Source: Bos javanicus (taxonomy: Eukaryota; Chordata; Mammalia; Artiodactyla; Bovidae). Taken from it: DNA of 64,000 nt. Every line of letters starts with the position of its first letter. The first letter of the stretch is position 1. A model generated the notes under the pieces. It had not been told where the DNA came from. It made no database searches and saw only the letters and a list, made by a program, of their open reading frames with translations. The translations under genes and the position numbers were made by a program. Shown here one piece after another: positions 34,069 through 45,856 of this stretch. The stretch covers positions 34,638,537 to 34,702,536 of the forward strand of contig NC_083868.1 in NCBI RefSeq assembly GCF_032452875.1, read 5' to 3'.

Positions 34069-34859
34069 GAAGAATGCCCCAAATTTGCCGTGTCAAAAAG
34101 CAGCAAACACATATTTTGACATAGATCATGCTACTCTGTTCAGAATGTTCCAAATTCTCTTATCCCAGAATAAAAGCCTACATCTGTATAAAGGCCTTCA
34201 AAGCACTTGACAGTTCACCCATCTTCTAGCAACATGTTCTTCTTTGTCCCCTCTCCCCAGCCCCATTTATCTCCTCTTTGTCCATTGAATTCTAGTTCTG
34301 TAGTCCAGTTACCACGGCTATAAAACATAGTTATTCTACTCTGTTATATTTTGTACTATTTATTGTCTTACTGAGGGTCATGACTTTGGAAAAAGTACTG
34401 CAGGCATGGTGTGTTACTCCTCCCAAATGTATGGGATCTCAGCTGGAAGGTATGAAAATTGGAGGCTGGAGTCACCCGAAAGCTTGTTTACTTACATATC
34501 TGGCAGTGCTATAAGTTCTGTCACCTGTGGTCTTGTTTGTTTCCATGTGACCTTCTCTAATAATCCTTGCAAGTGGGATAGTTTGGAATTCCTCACATCA
34601 GGAGTGTCCTGAGAGAAAGATACCCATGAAGAAACCATGTGTTCTCTTGTGACTTTGGAAGACATACAGAATCACTCCCCCACCCCCAATCTATGTTAAA
34701 GCAATTACAACATCTGTATCAAGTAAAGTGATAGTATTTGAAACTTCTTTTCAAGGTCACAAATGACCTTGGTAACATTTGTCTTACTTGAAATGTCAGA
34801 AATATTTGGCATAGCTCATTACTCTTCTTCTAGTAATGTTATTATCTCTTTTGTCATGA
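34069..34859. other. Unassigned; perhaps an ancient repeat
   Basis: 34400-34640 ('gggatctcagctggaaggtatgaa', 'gtctggaggctggagtcacc'-like text) resembles an old interspersed repeat I cannot name. No gene features. Confidence 0.35.
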
Positions 34860-35400
34860 CAATACATATTTAAGGTGTTTCCTTTACTATATTGTCTGCT
34901 GCCTCTTAGTCTCTTTTGCTCCTTAACCTTCTCTGTTCTCTAAAATATTGGTGAGTCACTGGGACTCTGTTCTTAACCTGACTTTTCTTTTGAGAAAATT
35001 TAAGTTATGGCTTCACATATATAATCTCTATACCAATGACTTTCAGTATATATATCTGACTCACCTCTTTACTGAACTCAAGATACATATCACCTAATAC
35101 CTGCTTTGTTTTCACTTGGATATATAATTAGCATCTTGGAATTAATGTGGAAAAAACTAATTCATTCTTTCTTAAACCTTTTTTGCATATCTGTAAATAA
35201 TATTACCATCTACAGTGTCACTCACATCCTTACAGCAAATTTATTGATTCTATCTCCATAATGTCTTCTGAATCTATCCTTTTTCTACCTCTTCCAGTAA
35301 AATCTTAGTCTAAAATATCTACCCTAAATTATCAAAGTAGTTTACTAGCATGTCTCCTCACATTGCAGTCCACAAAATATTTGGGCACCACTTCTACCAT
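34860..35400 (+). mobile_element. L2 LINE fragment
   Basis: 'gtgagtcactgggactctgttcttaac' corresponds to the 'GV-PQGSVLGPLL' reverse-transcriptase-coding region of L2. It is followed in L2 order by 'ctgactcacctctttactgaactcaag' and 'tgtctcctcacattgcag'. Highly diverged, no ORF. Confidence 0.65.
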
Positions 35401-35584
35401 ACAGAATTGTTTCTTTGGCCGCCCAGTCAGGTAATACATTTTAAATGTCTTGCATCAGCAGAATGGGAAGGACTGTGATAAGTTATTTCAGTGGGTTATG
35501 TGTTAAACTATGTATATTTTGGAGCATTATTTTCTATTAGCATTTTCTGTCATCTAATTTAGTATACTATGCTATCTAGACCCT

Positions 35585-35870
35585 AAAGCAACGCCTAAGA
35601 AAATAACTCAAAAAACATAGTTAACATTAAAGAAATTAAAATGTTATACTAGAAAATATCCACTTAATCAAAGTTAGTAAAGGAGGAATATAGGAACAAA
35701 TTACTAATGAAACATATACATGAGGGTAGACATAAATCTAACCATATCTATAATAACATTAAACGTAAATAGATAAAACTATCCAATCGAAAGACAGAGG
35801 CTATCAGACCGTTTTAAAAAAAGAAAACACAAGCTCTAATTCTATGCCATCTACAGGAGACATGTTCTAG
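35585..35870 (+). mobile_element. Old L1 fragment (left part)
   Basis: 'aaagcaacgcctaagaaaataactc', 'tctaaccatatctataataac' and 'gaaagacagaggctatcagacc' follow the upstream-ORF2 region of old L1. It continues at 36722-36755 ('caaagataaatatagattgag') on the other side of the solo LTR. Confidence 0.75.
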
Positions 35871-36721
35871 AGCCTGACAGTGTTAATAGCCTCCGTAGGG
35901 AGGCCAGAAGTTCCCAGGTGGCAGGAGGAAATAAAGCTGCAAGTGGTAGAATGTTTTTTCTGTTCTAATCCTGTGTTGTCACCTGGTTCTACGGGAACTC
36001 AACTTTATCTCAAACCTTGAGCTAAACAATGCATTTTTCTCATGGAAAGGTTTCCTTAAGCTATGTTAATTAACTATGTATTTGCTTGAAAATCTGCCTT
36101 TCTTCAAGATTCATGTCAACTATTTTACGGCCCTGGATGACTCACCTTGTGCCAATGCTATCTCAAAATGCATGTTGTGGGTGAGGGGCCTGATACAACT
36201 CCCTCAGTTTTGAGGTTTTTCCTTTCTCTAATTAGCACCCCACTCCAGTACTCCTGCCTGGAAAATTCCATGGATGGAGGAGCCTAGTGGGCTGCAGTCC
36301 ATGGGGTTGCTACGAGTCAGATACGACTGAGCGACTTCACTTTCACTTTTCACTTTTATGCATTGGAGAAGGAAATGGCAATCCACTCCAATGTTCTTGT
36401 CTGGAGAATCCCAGGGACAGGGGAGCCTGGTGGCCTGCTGTCTAGGGGGTCACTCAGAGTTGGACACGACTGAAGTGACTTGGCAGCAGCAGCAGCAATA
36501 TGTATATAACTCCTTGCTAAAAACTAGCAAGGGGGCACTCTTTCTGTCCTCTTCTGATGTCTATGCCAGAAGCATTCTCTCTTTTATATATTAATAAAAC
36601 TTTATTACACAAAAAGCTCTGAGTGATCAAGCTTTGTTACTGGCCCAGGGTTGAATTCCTCTCCTCAGGAGGTCAAGAATCCCAGCGTCGTTCCCTGCTC
36701 ATAGCACTAACATTTCAAGCC
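35871..36721 (+). mobile_element. Solo LTR of an endogenous retrovirus
   Basis: The element starts TGACAGTG (35875) and ends CATTTCA (36717). It interrupts an L1, and a 4-bp repeat AGCC (35871-35874 and 36718-36721) restores the L1 text on joining. A polyadenylation signal AATAAA lies at 36593-36598, followed by a T/G-rich stretch, so it is in plus orientation. Without the SINE inside (36235-36497) it is about 580 bp, a usual LTR length. No gag, pro, pol or env text flanks it, so recombination between two LTRs probably removed the body. The family is not determined; class II ruminant ERV is a guess. Confidence 0.75.
36235..36497 (+). mobile_element. BOV-A2 SINE inside the LTR
   Basis: Sense BOV-A2 dimer, missing about the first 15 bases, with linker 'ttcactttcacttttcactttta' and a GCAGCAGCAGCAA tail. 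TSD unclear. It is younger than the LTR. The 78-codon frame at 36358-36594 derives from it. Confidence 0.93.
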
Positions 36722-37272
36722 AAAGATAAATATAGATTGAGCATATAATATAATTTCATTCTTTAATCACTTCTTCCAATTAATTATTCTTTCAGGCTCA
36801 AATGCTTCAGATTAACTAATGGCTTTCCATTCCACTTAGGAACAACACAGTAAATGCAGATTTCCTCTCCTGTGTTCAAAGATCTACACCATTATTTCAC
36901 CAGGTGAATCTTCAGACCAGAAGTATCAGCACCACCTGGGAACTCATTAGAAATGAAAATTTACAGAACTTTCCAAGAATAAACTCACACACTTATGATC
37001 AGTTAACCAACAACAAAGGAAACAAGAATATACAATAGAGGAAAGACAGTCTTTTCAATAAGTGGTGCCGGGAAAACTGAACAGCTACATGTCAAAGAGT
37101 GAAATTAGAATACTCTCAATCACCATACACAAAACTAAACTCAAAATGGATTAAAGACTTAAACATAAAACTGGATACTCTAAAACTTCAAGAGAAAAAT
37201 GGAACTTTCTTGACATAAGTCACAGCAATGTTTTTAGATCCATCTCCTAGAGTAATGGATACCAAAAATAAA

Positions 37273-37571
37273 CATATGGGATTTGCTGCTGCTGCTGCTG
37301 CTAAGCCACTTCAGTCGTGTCCGACTCTGTGCGACCCCATAGATGGGAGCCCACCAGGCTCCCCTGTCCCTGGGATTCTCCAGGCAAGAACACTGGAGTG
37401 GGTTGCCATTTCCTTCTCCAATGCATGAAAGTGAAAAGTGAAAGGGAAGTCGCTCACTCGTGTCCGACTCTCAGTGACCCCGTGGACTGAAGCCTACCAG
37501 GCTCCTCCATCCATGGGATTTTCCAGGCAAGAGTACTGGAGTGGGGTGCCATTGCCTTCTCCATATGGGAT
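37273..37571 (-). mobile_element. BOV-A2 SINE with 10-bp TSD
   Basis: Antisense full dimer (37283-37561) with a (GCT)5 tail. The TSD 'catatgggat' is perfect at 37273-37282 and 37562-37571. Many CpGs are kept, suggesting a young insertion. It interrupts the L1. Confidence 0.97.
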
Positions 37572-38093
37572 CTAGTTAAACTTAAAATTTTTTGCACAGC
37601 AAAGGAAACCATAAAACAAAACAAAAACCTATTGGATAGGAGAAAATATCTGCAAATAATGCAACCAACAAGGGGTTAATTTCCAAAATACGCAAACAGC
37701 TTTATAAAGCGCAATATAAAAAAATGTCCAGTTAAAATGCACAGAAGATCTAAATATACATTTATCTGAAGAAGGCATACCAATGTCCAACAGACATATG
37801 AAACGACACTCAGAGTTGCTAAGTGTTAAAAAGATGCAAATCAAAACTACAATGGAGTATCACTTCCTACTGTCTAAATGGTCATCATCAAAAAGTCTAC
37901 AAATAATAAATGCTGGTGATGCTATGGAGAAAAAGGAACCTTTTACATTGCTAGTGGGAATGTAAATTGGTACAACTACAATGAAGAGCAGTATGGAATT
38001 TCCTTAAAAAACTAAAAATAGTGACCGTATGATTCAGCAATCCCATTCCTACATATATATCTGGAGAAAACTCTAATTCAAAAAGATACTTAC

Positions 38094-38342
38094 ATCCCAA
38101 TGTTCATGAAAGTGAAAGAAAAGTGAAAGTGATGTCGCTCAGTTGTGTCCTACTCTTTGCGGCCCCATGGACTGTAGCCCACCAGCCTCCTCCATTCATG
38201 GAATTTTCTAGGCAAGAGTACTGGAGTGAGTTGCCATTTCCTTCTCCAGGGAATCTTTCCGAACCCGGGGATCGAACCCCGGTCTCCCGCGTTGCGGGCA
38301 GACGCTTTACTGTCTGAGCCACCAGGGAATCCCAATGTTCAT
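38094..38342 (-). mobile_element. Bov-tA SINE with 14-bp TSD, CpG-rich
   Basis: Antisense Bov-tA (38108-38328). The perfect TSD 'atcccaatgttcat' is at 38094-38107 and 38329-38342. The tRNA-derived head keeps a consensus B-box (complement GGTTCGATCCC) and many CpGs ('cccgcgttgcgggcagacgc'). This indicates a recent insertion with an intact internal Pol III promoter. Confidence 0.97.
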
Positions 38343-38792
38343 AGCAGCACTATTTACAATAGCCAAGCATGGAAGCAATGTCCAACAAAGGATGAATGGA
38401 TAAGGAAGATGTGGTATATGTATACGATGAAACACTACTCAGCTGTAAAAAGTAATGAAATAATTCCATTTGCAGCAACATGAATGAACCTGGAGATTAT
38501 CATACTAAGTGAAGTAAATCAAACAGAGAAAGACAAATAGCGTATGATATCACTTATATGTGGAATCTAAAAAACTGATACAAATGATATTATTTACAAA
38601 ATATACACGGACTCACAGTCATAGAAAGTAAATGTATGGTTACCAAAGGAGAAAAAAGGAGTGGCATAAATTAAGAGTTTGGGATTATAATATACACTCT
38701 ACTATATATATAAAGTAGATAACAAGGACCACTGTACAGCACAGGGAACTATACTCAATATCTTATAATAACCTGAAATGGAAAAGAACCTA

Positions 38793-38798
<6 letters not shown>

Positions 38799-38847
<49 letters not shown>

Positions 38848-38848
38848 A
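38799..38848. repeat. (TA)n(TG)n microsatellite
   Basis: About 15 TA units followed by about 10 TG units inside the L1 3' UTR. Confidence 0.92.
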
Positions 38849-39169
38849 TGTATAACTGATTCATTTCACTGTACACTTTAACATAACATTGTAAATCAAC
38901 TATATTTCAATTTAACTTTAAAAAATGAAAATTTGGGGCACCACACCAAATCTACTGAATTAGGAGATCTAGAATGAGACCCCAGCAATATGCTTGTGTA
39001 TTTTTGTGTATCTTTTAACAAATTTTTCCATATTTCCTTTAAATTCTATAACCAGTGCTTCATAGCATCAATTAACTACCAAACTTTTTGCCATCGTTTT
39101 ATGTTTCTCTATTTTTCACTGCATTAGTGTCCCCTTTATTTCCTCTCTTTTCATTGAACACAAAAAATC

Positions 39170-40035
39170 CATTACAGCTTAATCCTCTTGGAGTATTTAT
39201 TCCCTTTGCCTGAAACAATACTCCCTTGGTTTCCCTTCTCCTTTCATGTCTCATATCAAATATCATTCTATGACCTTTCATCATACTCTAATCTAGCTTT
39301 GTTCCATTGCCTGTGTTGTCTTTTTTTAAATCACCTTGTACCGTCTGTTTTCCTCAGTTATTTATCACTTTCTAAATGATTTTGTGTTATTGGTTTAGTA
39401 ACTTCTATGTATTTCTAATCATTTAAATTATAAAATTCAAGAAATAGGAAATCCCATATCAGCAGTCCCTAGAATTCAGGTCAGTTCAGTTCAGTCGTGT
39501 CCGACTCTTTGCAACCCCATGAATTGTAGCACAGCAGGCCTCCCTGTCCATCACCAACTTCCAGAGTTCACTCAGACTCACGTTCATCAAGTCGGTGATG
39601 CCATCCAGCCATCTCATCCTCTGTCATCCCCTTCTCCTCCTGCCCCTAATCCCTCCCAGCATCAGGGTCTTTTCCGATGAGTCAACTCTTCGCATGAGGT
39701 GGCCAAAGTACTGGAGTTTCAGCTTTAGCATCATTCCTTCCAATGAACACCCAGGACTGATCTCCTTTAGAATGGACTGGTTGGATCTCCTTGCAACCAA
39801 GGGACTCTCAAGAGTCTTCTCCAACACCACAGTTGAAAAGCATCAATTCTTTAGCACTCAGCTTTCTTCACAGTCCAACTCTCATATCCATACATGACCA
39901 CTGGAAAAACCATAACCTTGACTAGCGGACCTTTGTTGGCAAAGTAATGTCTCTGCTTTTTAATATACTAACTAGGATGGTCATAACTTTCCTTCCAAGG
40001 AGTCCCTACAATAGTGCTCAGCAAATAGGGTGAGG
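39170..40035 (+). mobile_element. L2 3' end split by BovB
   Basis: 'tttgcctgaaacaatactccc', 'ttcatgtctcatatcaaatatc', 'attcaagaaataggaaatccc' and, after the BovB, 'acaatagtgctcagcaaatagg' match the L2 3' end in order. Old. Confidence 0.65.
39464..40008 (-). mobile_element. BovB 3' end, antisense, 8-bp TSD
   Basis: BovB 3' part (39472-40000), tail at left. The TSD 'agtcccta' is at 39464-39471 and 40001-40008; homology of the flanks extends with one mismatch. The minus frame 39624-39830 (68 codons) is the C-terminal piece; the plus frame 39595-39897 is a shadow. Confidence 0.92.
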
Positions 40036-40720
40036 GGTATATACTTAGTTGATCATAATTGCATTTCAAGAAATTGAACTATAATTATTTATCCAACATC
40101 CTTTCATAATAAAATCCCTCATCAGAGTGGGTTTAGGAGGAAGATACCTCAGCATAATAAAGACCATAAGTGACACCCCCATAATTAACATTATACTCAA
40201 CTGAAAAAAAAGTGAAACAATTTTTGAAACAAGAAACAAGAGAATACCCACACTCACCACTCTTATTCAGTATAGTTTTGGAAATCCTAGCTAGATCAAT
40301 TAGGCAAGAACAAGAAACAAAAGGAAAGGAAAAAGTAAAACTCACTATTTTCAGATGATATGATTTTGTATACAGAAATTCCAAGAGTAGACTGAAACAG
40401 TACTAGAACTAAATAACAATTTCAGTAAAGTTGCAGGATATAAAATCAATATACAGAAATCAGTTCAACAGAAACCACATCAAAATTTCAGTGTCATTCT
40501 TCACAGAAATAGAAAAAAAAAATCTAAAATCTGCATAAAACCACAGAAGAACTCACATTACCAAAGCAGTCATGAGAAAGCAGAATGAGAGCATCACATT
40601 TCTTGATTTCAAAACACTAAAAAGCTATAGAAATAATAGCATTATTGTACTTGCAAAAATAGACACAGATCAAATGAAACAGAATAGCATCCAGAATTAA
40701 ATCCTTGCATACCAGGTGTA

Positions 40721-40846
40721 CTGCTGCTGCCGCTAAGTCACTTCAATCGTGTCCGACTCTGTGTGACTCCATAGACGGCAGCCCACCAGGCTCCTCTGTC
40801 TCTGGTTTTATCCAGGCAAGAATACTAGAGTGGGTTGCCATTTCCT
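40721..40846 (-). mobile_element. BOV-A monomer SINE, antisense
   Basis: GCT tail and one monomer, ending abruptly at 'gttgccatttcct' inside the L1. No clear TSD. Confidence 0.92.
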
Positions 40847-42209
40847 ATGTTGGACAATGAAGCCAAGAACACCTAATGGGTGGAAAATTGTCTTTTCAAC
40901 AAAAGGTATTGGAAAAACAGGATAAACACAAGAACAATAAAACAACTCCTATCTCACAGCAAGAGAGCAGATACCATTAAACTCCTAGAAGAAAATTCAA
41001 GTTCCTTGACATTGGTTTAGGTGATTTTTTGGATATGATGCAAAGCCACAGACAGCAAAAGCAAAAATCAACTAATAGGACTATATCAAACTTAAAAACT
41101 TCTGGACAGTAAAACAGACATTTAACAAAATGAAAAGACAATCTGTAGAATTGAAGAGAATATATGCAAACCATATATTAGATAAAAGGTTAATATCCAA
41201 AATATATAAGGAACTCATACAACTCAATAATAACAAAAATCAGATTTGAAAAATAAGCAGAAGAATTAATAGATATTTCTCCAAAGATGACATTCAAATA
41301 ACCAACAGGTAAGTGAAACAGTGTTCAATGTCACTAATCACTAATCATCAAGGAAATACAAATGAAAACCACAACAAGATATCACCTTATACCTCATACT
41401 TATCAGAATGAATATTATAAAAAATATAAGAAGTAACAAGTGTTGGTGAGGATGTGGAGAAAAGGGAACACCTATATACTCCTGGTGTGAATGTAAATTG
41501 GTTGAGCCACTATGGAAAAAATATGGAGGTTCTTAAAAAAAATAAAAAATTGATCTACCATATGATTCAGCAATTGCACTTGTTTAGTATACACACAAAG
41601 TAAGTGAAGAGAGGATATCAAAGAGATGTATGAACTTTCCATGTTGTTATTGCAGCATTATTCAATAAACATGATGACATGTCTATTAGACATGTCTATT
41701 GGACGATAGACATGATGCACAAATACCTGTTAATCAAAGGATGAACAAGAAGATGTGATGCAAATATTAGTATTATCACCATGGGAAAGAAGGACATTAT
41801 GCCATTTGTGACACATGGAAAGACCTTGATCACATTATTCTAAGTGAGATAAGTGGGATAGAGAATGACAAGAACTGTATGGTATCACTTATATGTGAAA
41901 TATAAACAAGCCAAACTGGTAAAAAGGGAGAGTAAAGTGGTAGTAACCAGGGAATGAGAGGATAGGACAAATGTTTTTTTAAGGGTACACATTTGCAACA
42001 AATAGTACATAAACTCTAGAGATCTAATGCACAATATAGTTAATATAGACAACAATACTGTAATATAATTGCCAAACTTTCTAAGAGACTAGAACTTAAT
42101 TTTTCTGACCATTAAAAAGAAATATGCTTATGTGGTAGAGGTTCTAATTATTATCACAGTGGCAATCATATACTATAACATATAAATATATCAAATTAAT
42201 ATATTGACT

Positions 42210-42437
42210 ACCTTAAATTTATCTTCCCTTGTAGCTCAGTCAGTAAAGAGTCTGCCTGCAATGCAGGAGACCCAGGTTCAATCCCTGAGTCAGGAAGATC
42301 CCTGGAGAAGGAAATGGCAACCCACTCCAGTATTCTTGCCTGGAGAATCCCACGGACAGAGGAGCTTGGCAGGCTACAGTCCATGGGATTGCAAGAGTCA
42401 GACATGACTTAGCGACTAAACCACCACCTTAAATTTA
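42210..42437 (+). mobile_element. Bov-tA SINE with 12-bp TSD
   Basis: Sense Bov-tA (42222-42425) with full tRNA-like head ('ggttcaatccctgagtc' B-box region) and BOV-A body. The TSD 'accttaaattta' is perfect at 42210-42221 and 42426-42437. It sits in the L1 3' UTR. Confidence 0.97.
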
Positions 42438-42475
42438 CACAGTGTTATTTATATTTTTTAAAATGCATATACTAT

Positions 42476-44254
42476 TTAAGAGTTTTGTCTTAAAATACAC
42501 AATTTGTCAAGAATACTCATTGCAGGATGAATAATAGGCATTGTGAAACAGAAAAGTCAAACAGCTGTTAAATGGAAAAGGAATAATTATACATTGAAAT
42601 ACAGAATAACAACACTAAAAAATACATACTCATATAGATAATTTTATTAGTAATATATTTAGTAAAAAAATCACAATAAATAAATAAATAGGATTTATAT
42701 CATGATCACATAAAATTACATGCACACACACAGATGTATAAGAATTTACTATTTATCTGTATATGTACAGGAAAAGATCTAGGAAAATACATAGGAATCT
42801 GCTTACACTTTTTTTTTTTTTCTGGAAAGTTAATTTGGGGATGATAGAGAAATTTATTATTTTCCATATTTAAAAAAATATATTCAATCAGAATGCATTT
42901 ATTTTTCATTTTAAAAATACATGTAAAAATAGAATATATGTGCAGAGGTCCTCCTTTTGTTAGGGAGAAATTAAAGGTAATAGATCATAAAACTGATAAT
43001 CAGGGATTTTACAGTGCTGTGTATTAGCTTTAATGATCATGACCTAATTTAAAAATTACTGCTTTCCAGTTTTGCTCAAAAGTTTTTTTGTTATTGTTGG
43101 TGAATATCAATTATTTAATATTTCCTTTGAGCATATCAGTTCACTCATTAGTAACTTGAAGTGGAAAATATCATGGTTTGCATGCAGTAGTTCAATTTTC
43201 TGCTAAAGTGTCACATAATATTTTGACCAGTTTGCTATGGTATTTTTAATTGGACATTTCCTCCTTATTATATTTTCATTAGTGGTAATTTAAAAATTGC
43301 ACTTGAAAATATACTAAAGCATAGCACATTTGAGATGTTAACAAAATATATTTTATATTTTGTGTGTTTTTACTTGGTATCTACCATATATGTTTACAGC
43401 AGTGTCTTTTTTTTTAATCTTTTTATCTTGAAAAGGCCTGTTTTAAAAATTCTAACGCTATAACAATAAAGAGGAATAATTGGAGGCAATAATTTAGAAT
43501 AGAAAGAAAACATAAAAGACCAAGATTACTATAGATATAAACTATTTTAAAGAGGCTTAATAAATATCATTTGTTAATGAGTAACACAAATTGGGCTGTG
43601 ATAATTCTATTATGCTGTATCTGCATTTAAATGTACTAAACAGATCCCAGAAAATTAAAAGCTTGTGAAATTGGTATTTGAATGAAACAATGAGAAGATG
43701 AGTGTTGGCTATATGTTATTAGAAATGAAGTCTGAATCATCTTCCCTGGAGGGTTACTGAATGAGAAAAGAGTGATAAGAGAGAACTTAGTATGACCCCT
43801 GCAGTTAGTTTAAAAAAGAAAAAATGCACTAAGTGTACTTCAGTTTCATTTATCTGTATAATGTACTGAAGAGATTCAAAATGCTTGGCTGTACACAATA
43901 AATGTGGAAATGAAGATTGATAAATATATCTATTTGTTAAATAGGTTTTTTCCTCCTCTTTTCACTCACCTACAGAAAATGTAACTTGAGGCACTACAAG
44001 CCACAGATTGAGTCATTCATCCAAACTACAGTATTTATCCAAAATCATTGTCAGCCTACTTGCTCCAACCATTTTCAGCTGTAAATGCTTCTCTCTCAAT
44101 CTGTGGGATCAGTCCTCTTATTTCCTGAGTAATTGCTGACCAAGGCTTTCACAAACTTATATCCACTTGTTACAAAGTCTGAAATTTGTCTTGGAGCTAT
44201 GAGCAGGGGGTTTTGGTCTGAACTGAACTAGTAATTTCTCAAAATAAATAAATA
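42476..44254. other. Unassigned AT-rich DNA
   Basis: Nothing recognised. A T-run lies near 42809-42821 and AAATAAATA units near 42675. Short frames have no support. Confidence 0.4.
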
Positions 44255-45310
44255 ATCAATCAATGAAACAGAATAGAGAGCCCAGAAATAAACCTAAAAA
44301 CCTACAGTCAATCTCCTTGACACAGGACACAAGAATATACAATGGAGAAAAGATAGTCTCTTCAACAAGTGATATTGGGAAAGTTGGGCCACTACATATA
44401 AATCAATGAAATTAGAACACTCCTTTCACACCATATAAATAAATAAATTTAAAATGGTTTAAAGACCTAAACATGGCACCATAAAACTCGTAGAAAAGAA
44501 CATAGGTAAAACATTCTCTGACATAAATCATAGCAATATTTTCTTAGATCAGTCTCCCAAAGAAAATAAATAAAAGGAAAAATAAACAAATAGAACCTAA
44601 TAAAACTTAAAAGCTTTTGCACAACAAAGAAAACCATCAACAAAATGAAAAGACAACCTATGGAAGGGGAGAAAATATTTGCAAACAATGCTACCAATAA
44701 GAGGTTAATATCTAAAACAGCTCATACAACTCAATATTGAAAAACAAACACCCCAATCAAAAAATAGGCAGAAGACCTAAATAGACATTTTTTCTAAAGA
44801 AGGCATACACAGGGCCAAAAGGCACATGAAAAGATGCTCAACCTGAATGGACACAGAGAATAATATTCTTAGTGAAGTATAAGTCAGATAGGGGCTTCCC
44901 CAGAGACTGAGTGGTAAAGAATCCACCTGCAATGCAGGAGACACATGAGACATGGGTTCAATCCCTGGGTCAGGAAGATCCCCTGGAGGAGGAAATAGCA
45001 ACCGACTCCAGTATTCTTGCCTGGAGCATCAGAGGAACACTGGAGCCTGGTAGGTTACAGTCAATAGGGTCACAAAGACTCAGATGTGACTGTAGCAACT
45101 GAGTGATAAATCAGATACAGAAAGATAAATACTACATGGTATCAATTTTAGGTGAAATCTAAAAAGTACAAATGAATCTGTATACAAAATAGAAACAGAT
45201 ATAGAAAATAATTGTTGCCAAAAGGGAGAGAGAGGGAGGATGGGACAAATTAGGAGTATGGGATTAACAGATACAAATTACTATACACAAAATAGATAAG
45301 CAACAAGGAT
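44255..45310 (+). mobile_element. L1 3' part, sense
   Basis: 'acagaatagagagcccagaaataaacc', 'aagaatatacaatggagaaaagatagtctcttcaac' and 'ggcacatgaaaagatgctcaac' are ORF2 C-terminal text in order. A partial 3' UTR follows ('ggagtatgggattaacagatac'). Decayed. Interrupted by a Bov-tA (44891-45105). Confidence 0.85.
44879..45117 (+). mobile_element. Bov-tA SINE with 12-bp TSD (one mismatch)
   Basis: Sense Bov-tA (44891-45105) flanked by 'ataagtcagata' (44879-44890) and 'ataaatcagata' (45106-45117). The head contains a small duplication ('gagacacatgagacatggg'). Confidence 0.93.
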
Positions 45311-45316
45311 TTACCA

Positions 45317-45526
45317 TTTGGCTACTTCCCAGGTGGCACAAGTGGTAAAGAACCCACCTACTAATGCAATAGACATAACAGACATGGGTTTGATCCCTGG
45401 GTTGGGAAAATCCCCTTCAATAGGAAATGGCAACTCACTCCAATAATCATACCTGGAAAATTCCATGGACAGAGAGCCTGGTAGGCTACAGTTCACAGAG
45501 CTGCAGAGTCAGACATGACTGATATT
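45317..45526 (+). mobile_element. Bov-tA SINE
   Basis: Sense Bov-tA beginning 'cttcccaggtggcac'. It has the same expanded head spacing ('agacataacagacatggg') as the copy at 44891, so both may belong to one subfamily. Confidence 0.9.
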
Positions 45527-45560
45527 TAGTTTCCCCAAAGATCACTGATTAGCCATTGGC

Positions 45561-45856
45561 AGTGATCGCTTGATGGTAACCCACTCCAGTACTCTTGCCT
45601 GGAAAATCCCATGGACAGAGGAGCCTGGTGGGCTGCAGTCCATGGGGTTGAGAAGAGTTGGACACGACTGAGCGACTTCACTTTCACTTTTCACTTTCAT
45701 GCACTAGAGAAGGAAATGGCAACCCACTCCAGTGTTCTTGCCTGGAGAACCCCAGGGACAGGGGAGCCTGGTGGGCTGCTGTCTATGGGGTCACATAGAG
45801 TTGGACACAACTGAAGCGACTTAGCAGCAGCAGCAGCAGCAGCAGTGGTCGCTTGA
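45561..45856 (+). mobile_element. BOV-A2 SINE with 13-bp TSD (one mismatch)
   Basis: Sense dimer (45574-45843) with a long GCA tail (7 units). Flanks 'agtgatcgcttga' (45561-45573) and 'agtggtcgcttga' (45844-45856). Confidence 0.95.

Larger units (their letters stand above)
36951..38934 (+). mobile_element. Artiodactyl L1 3' part with 12-bp TSD
   Basis: Sense, 5'-truncated L1 (36963-38922) with decayed ORF2 C-terminal text. Its 3' UTR includes 'acaaggaccactgtacagcacaggg' and 'ttgtaaatcaactatatttcaat'. The perfect TSD 'aaatgaaaattt' is at 36951-36962 and 38923-38934. It carries two SINEs and a TA/TG microsatellite. Its 3' UTR differs from the G-rich ruminant type at 18491, so it is an older lineage. 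Confidence 0.93.
36890..39010 (+). mobile_element. MER5-like DNA transposon relic split by L1
   Basis: 'cagaagtatcagcaccacctgggaactcattagaaatg' (36921-36957) and 'caccaaatctactgaattagg...gaccccagcaat' (38944-38990) are consecutive parts of a MER5A-type (hAT-Charlie) non-autonomous element. The L1 at 36963-38922 lies between them. Confidence 0.7.
40065..42475 (+). mobile_element. Old L1 ORF2/3' UTR, sense
   Basis: Reverse-transcriptase-region text ('cactcaccactcttattcagtatag', 'actattttcagatgatatgattttg', the DDM box region) is followed in order by the C-terminal region ('ggtgaggatgtggagaaaaggg'). An old-type 3' UTR ends after 'taccttaaatttacacagtg'. Stops in all frames. It is interrupted by a BOV-A (40721-40846) and a Bov-tA (42222-42425). 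Confidence 0.85.

Noticed and set aside
35871..36721. Complete endogenous retrovirus
   Set aside because: Only one LTR is present; no gag, pro, pol or env sequence and no second LTR lie nearby.
38108..38328. tRNA gene, because of the good B-box
   Set aside because: The sequence continues into the BOV-A body and is bounded by a TSD; it is a Bov-tA SINE and does not fold as a complete tRNA.
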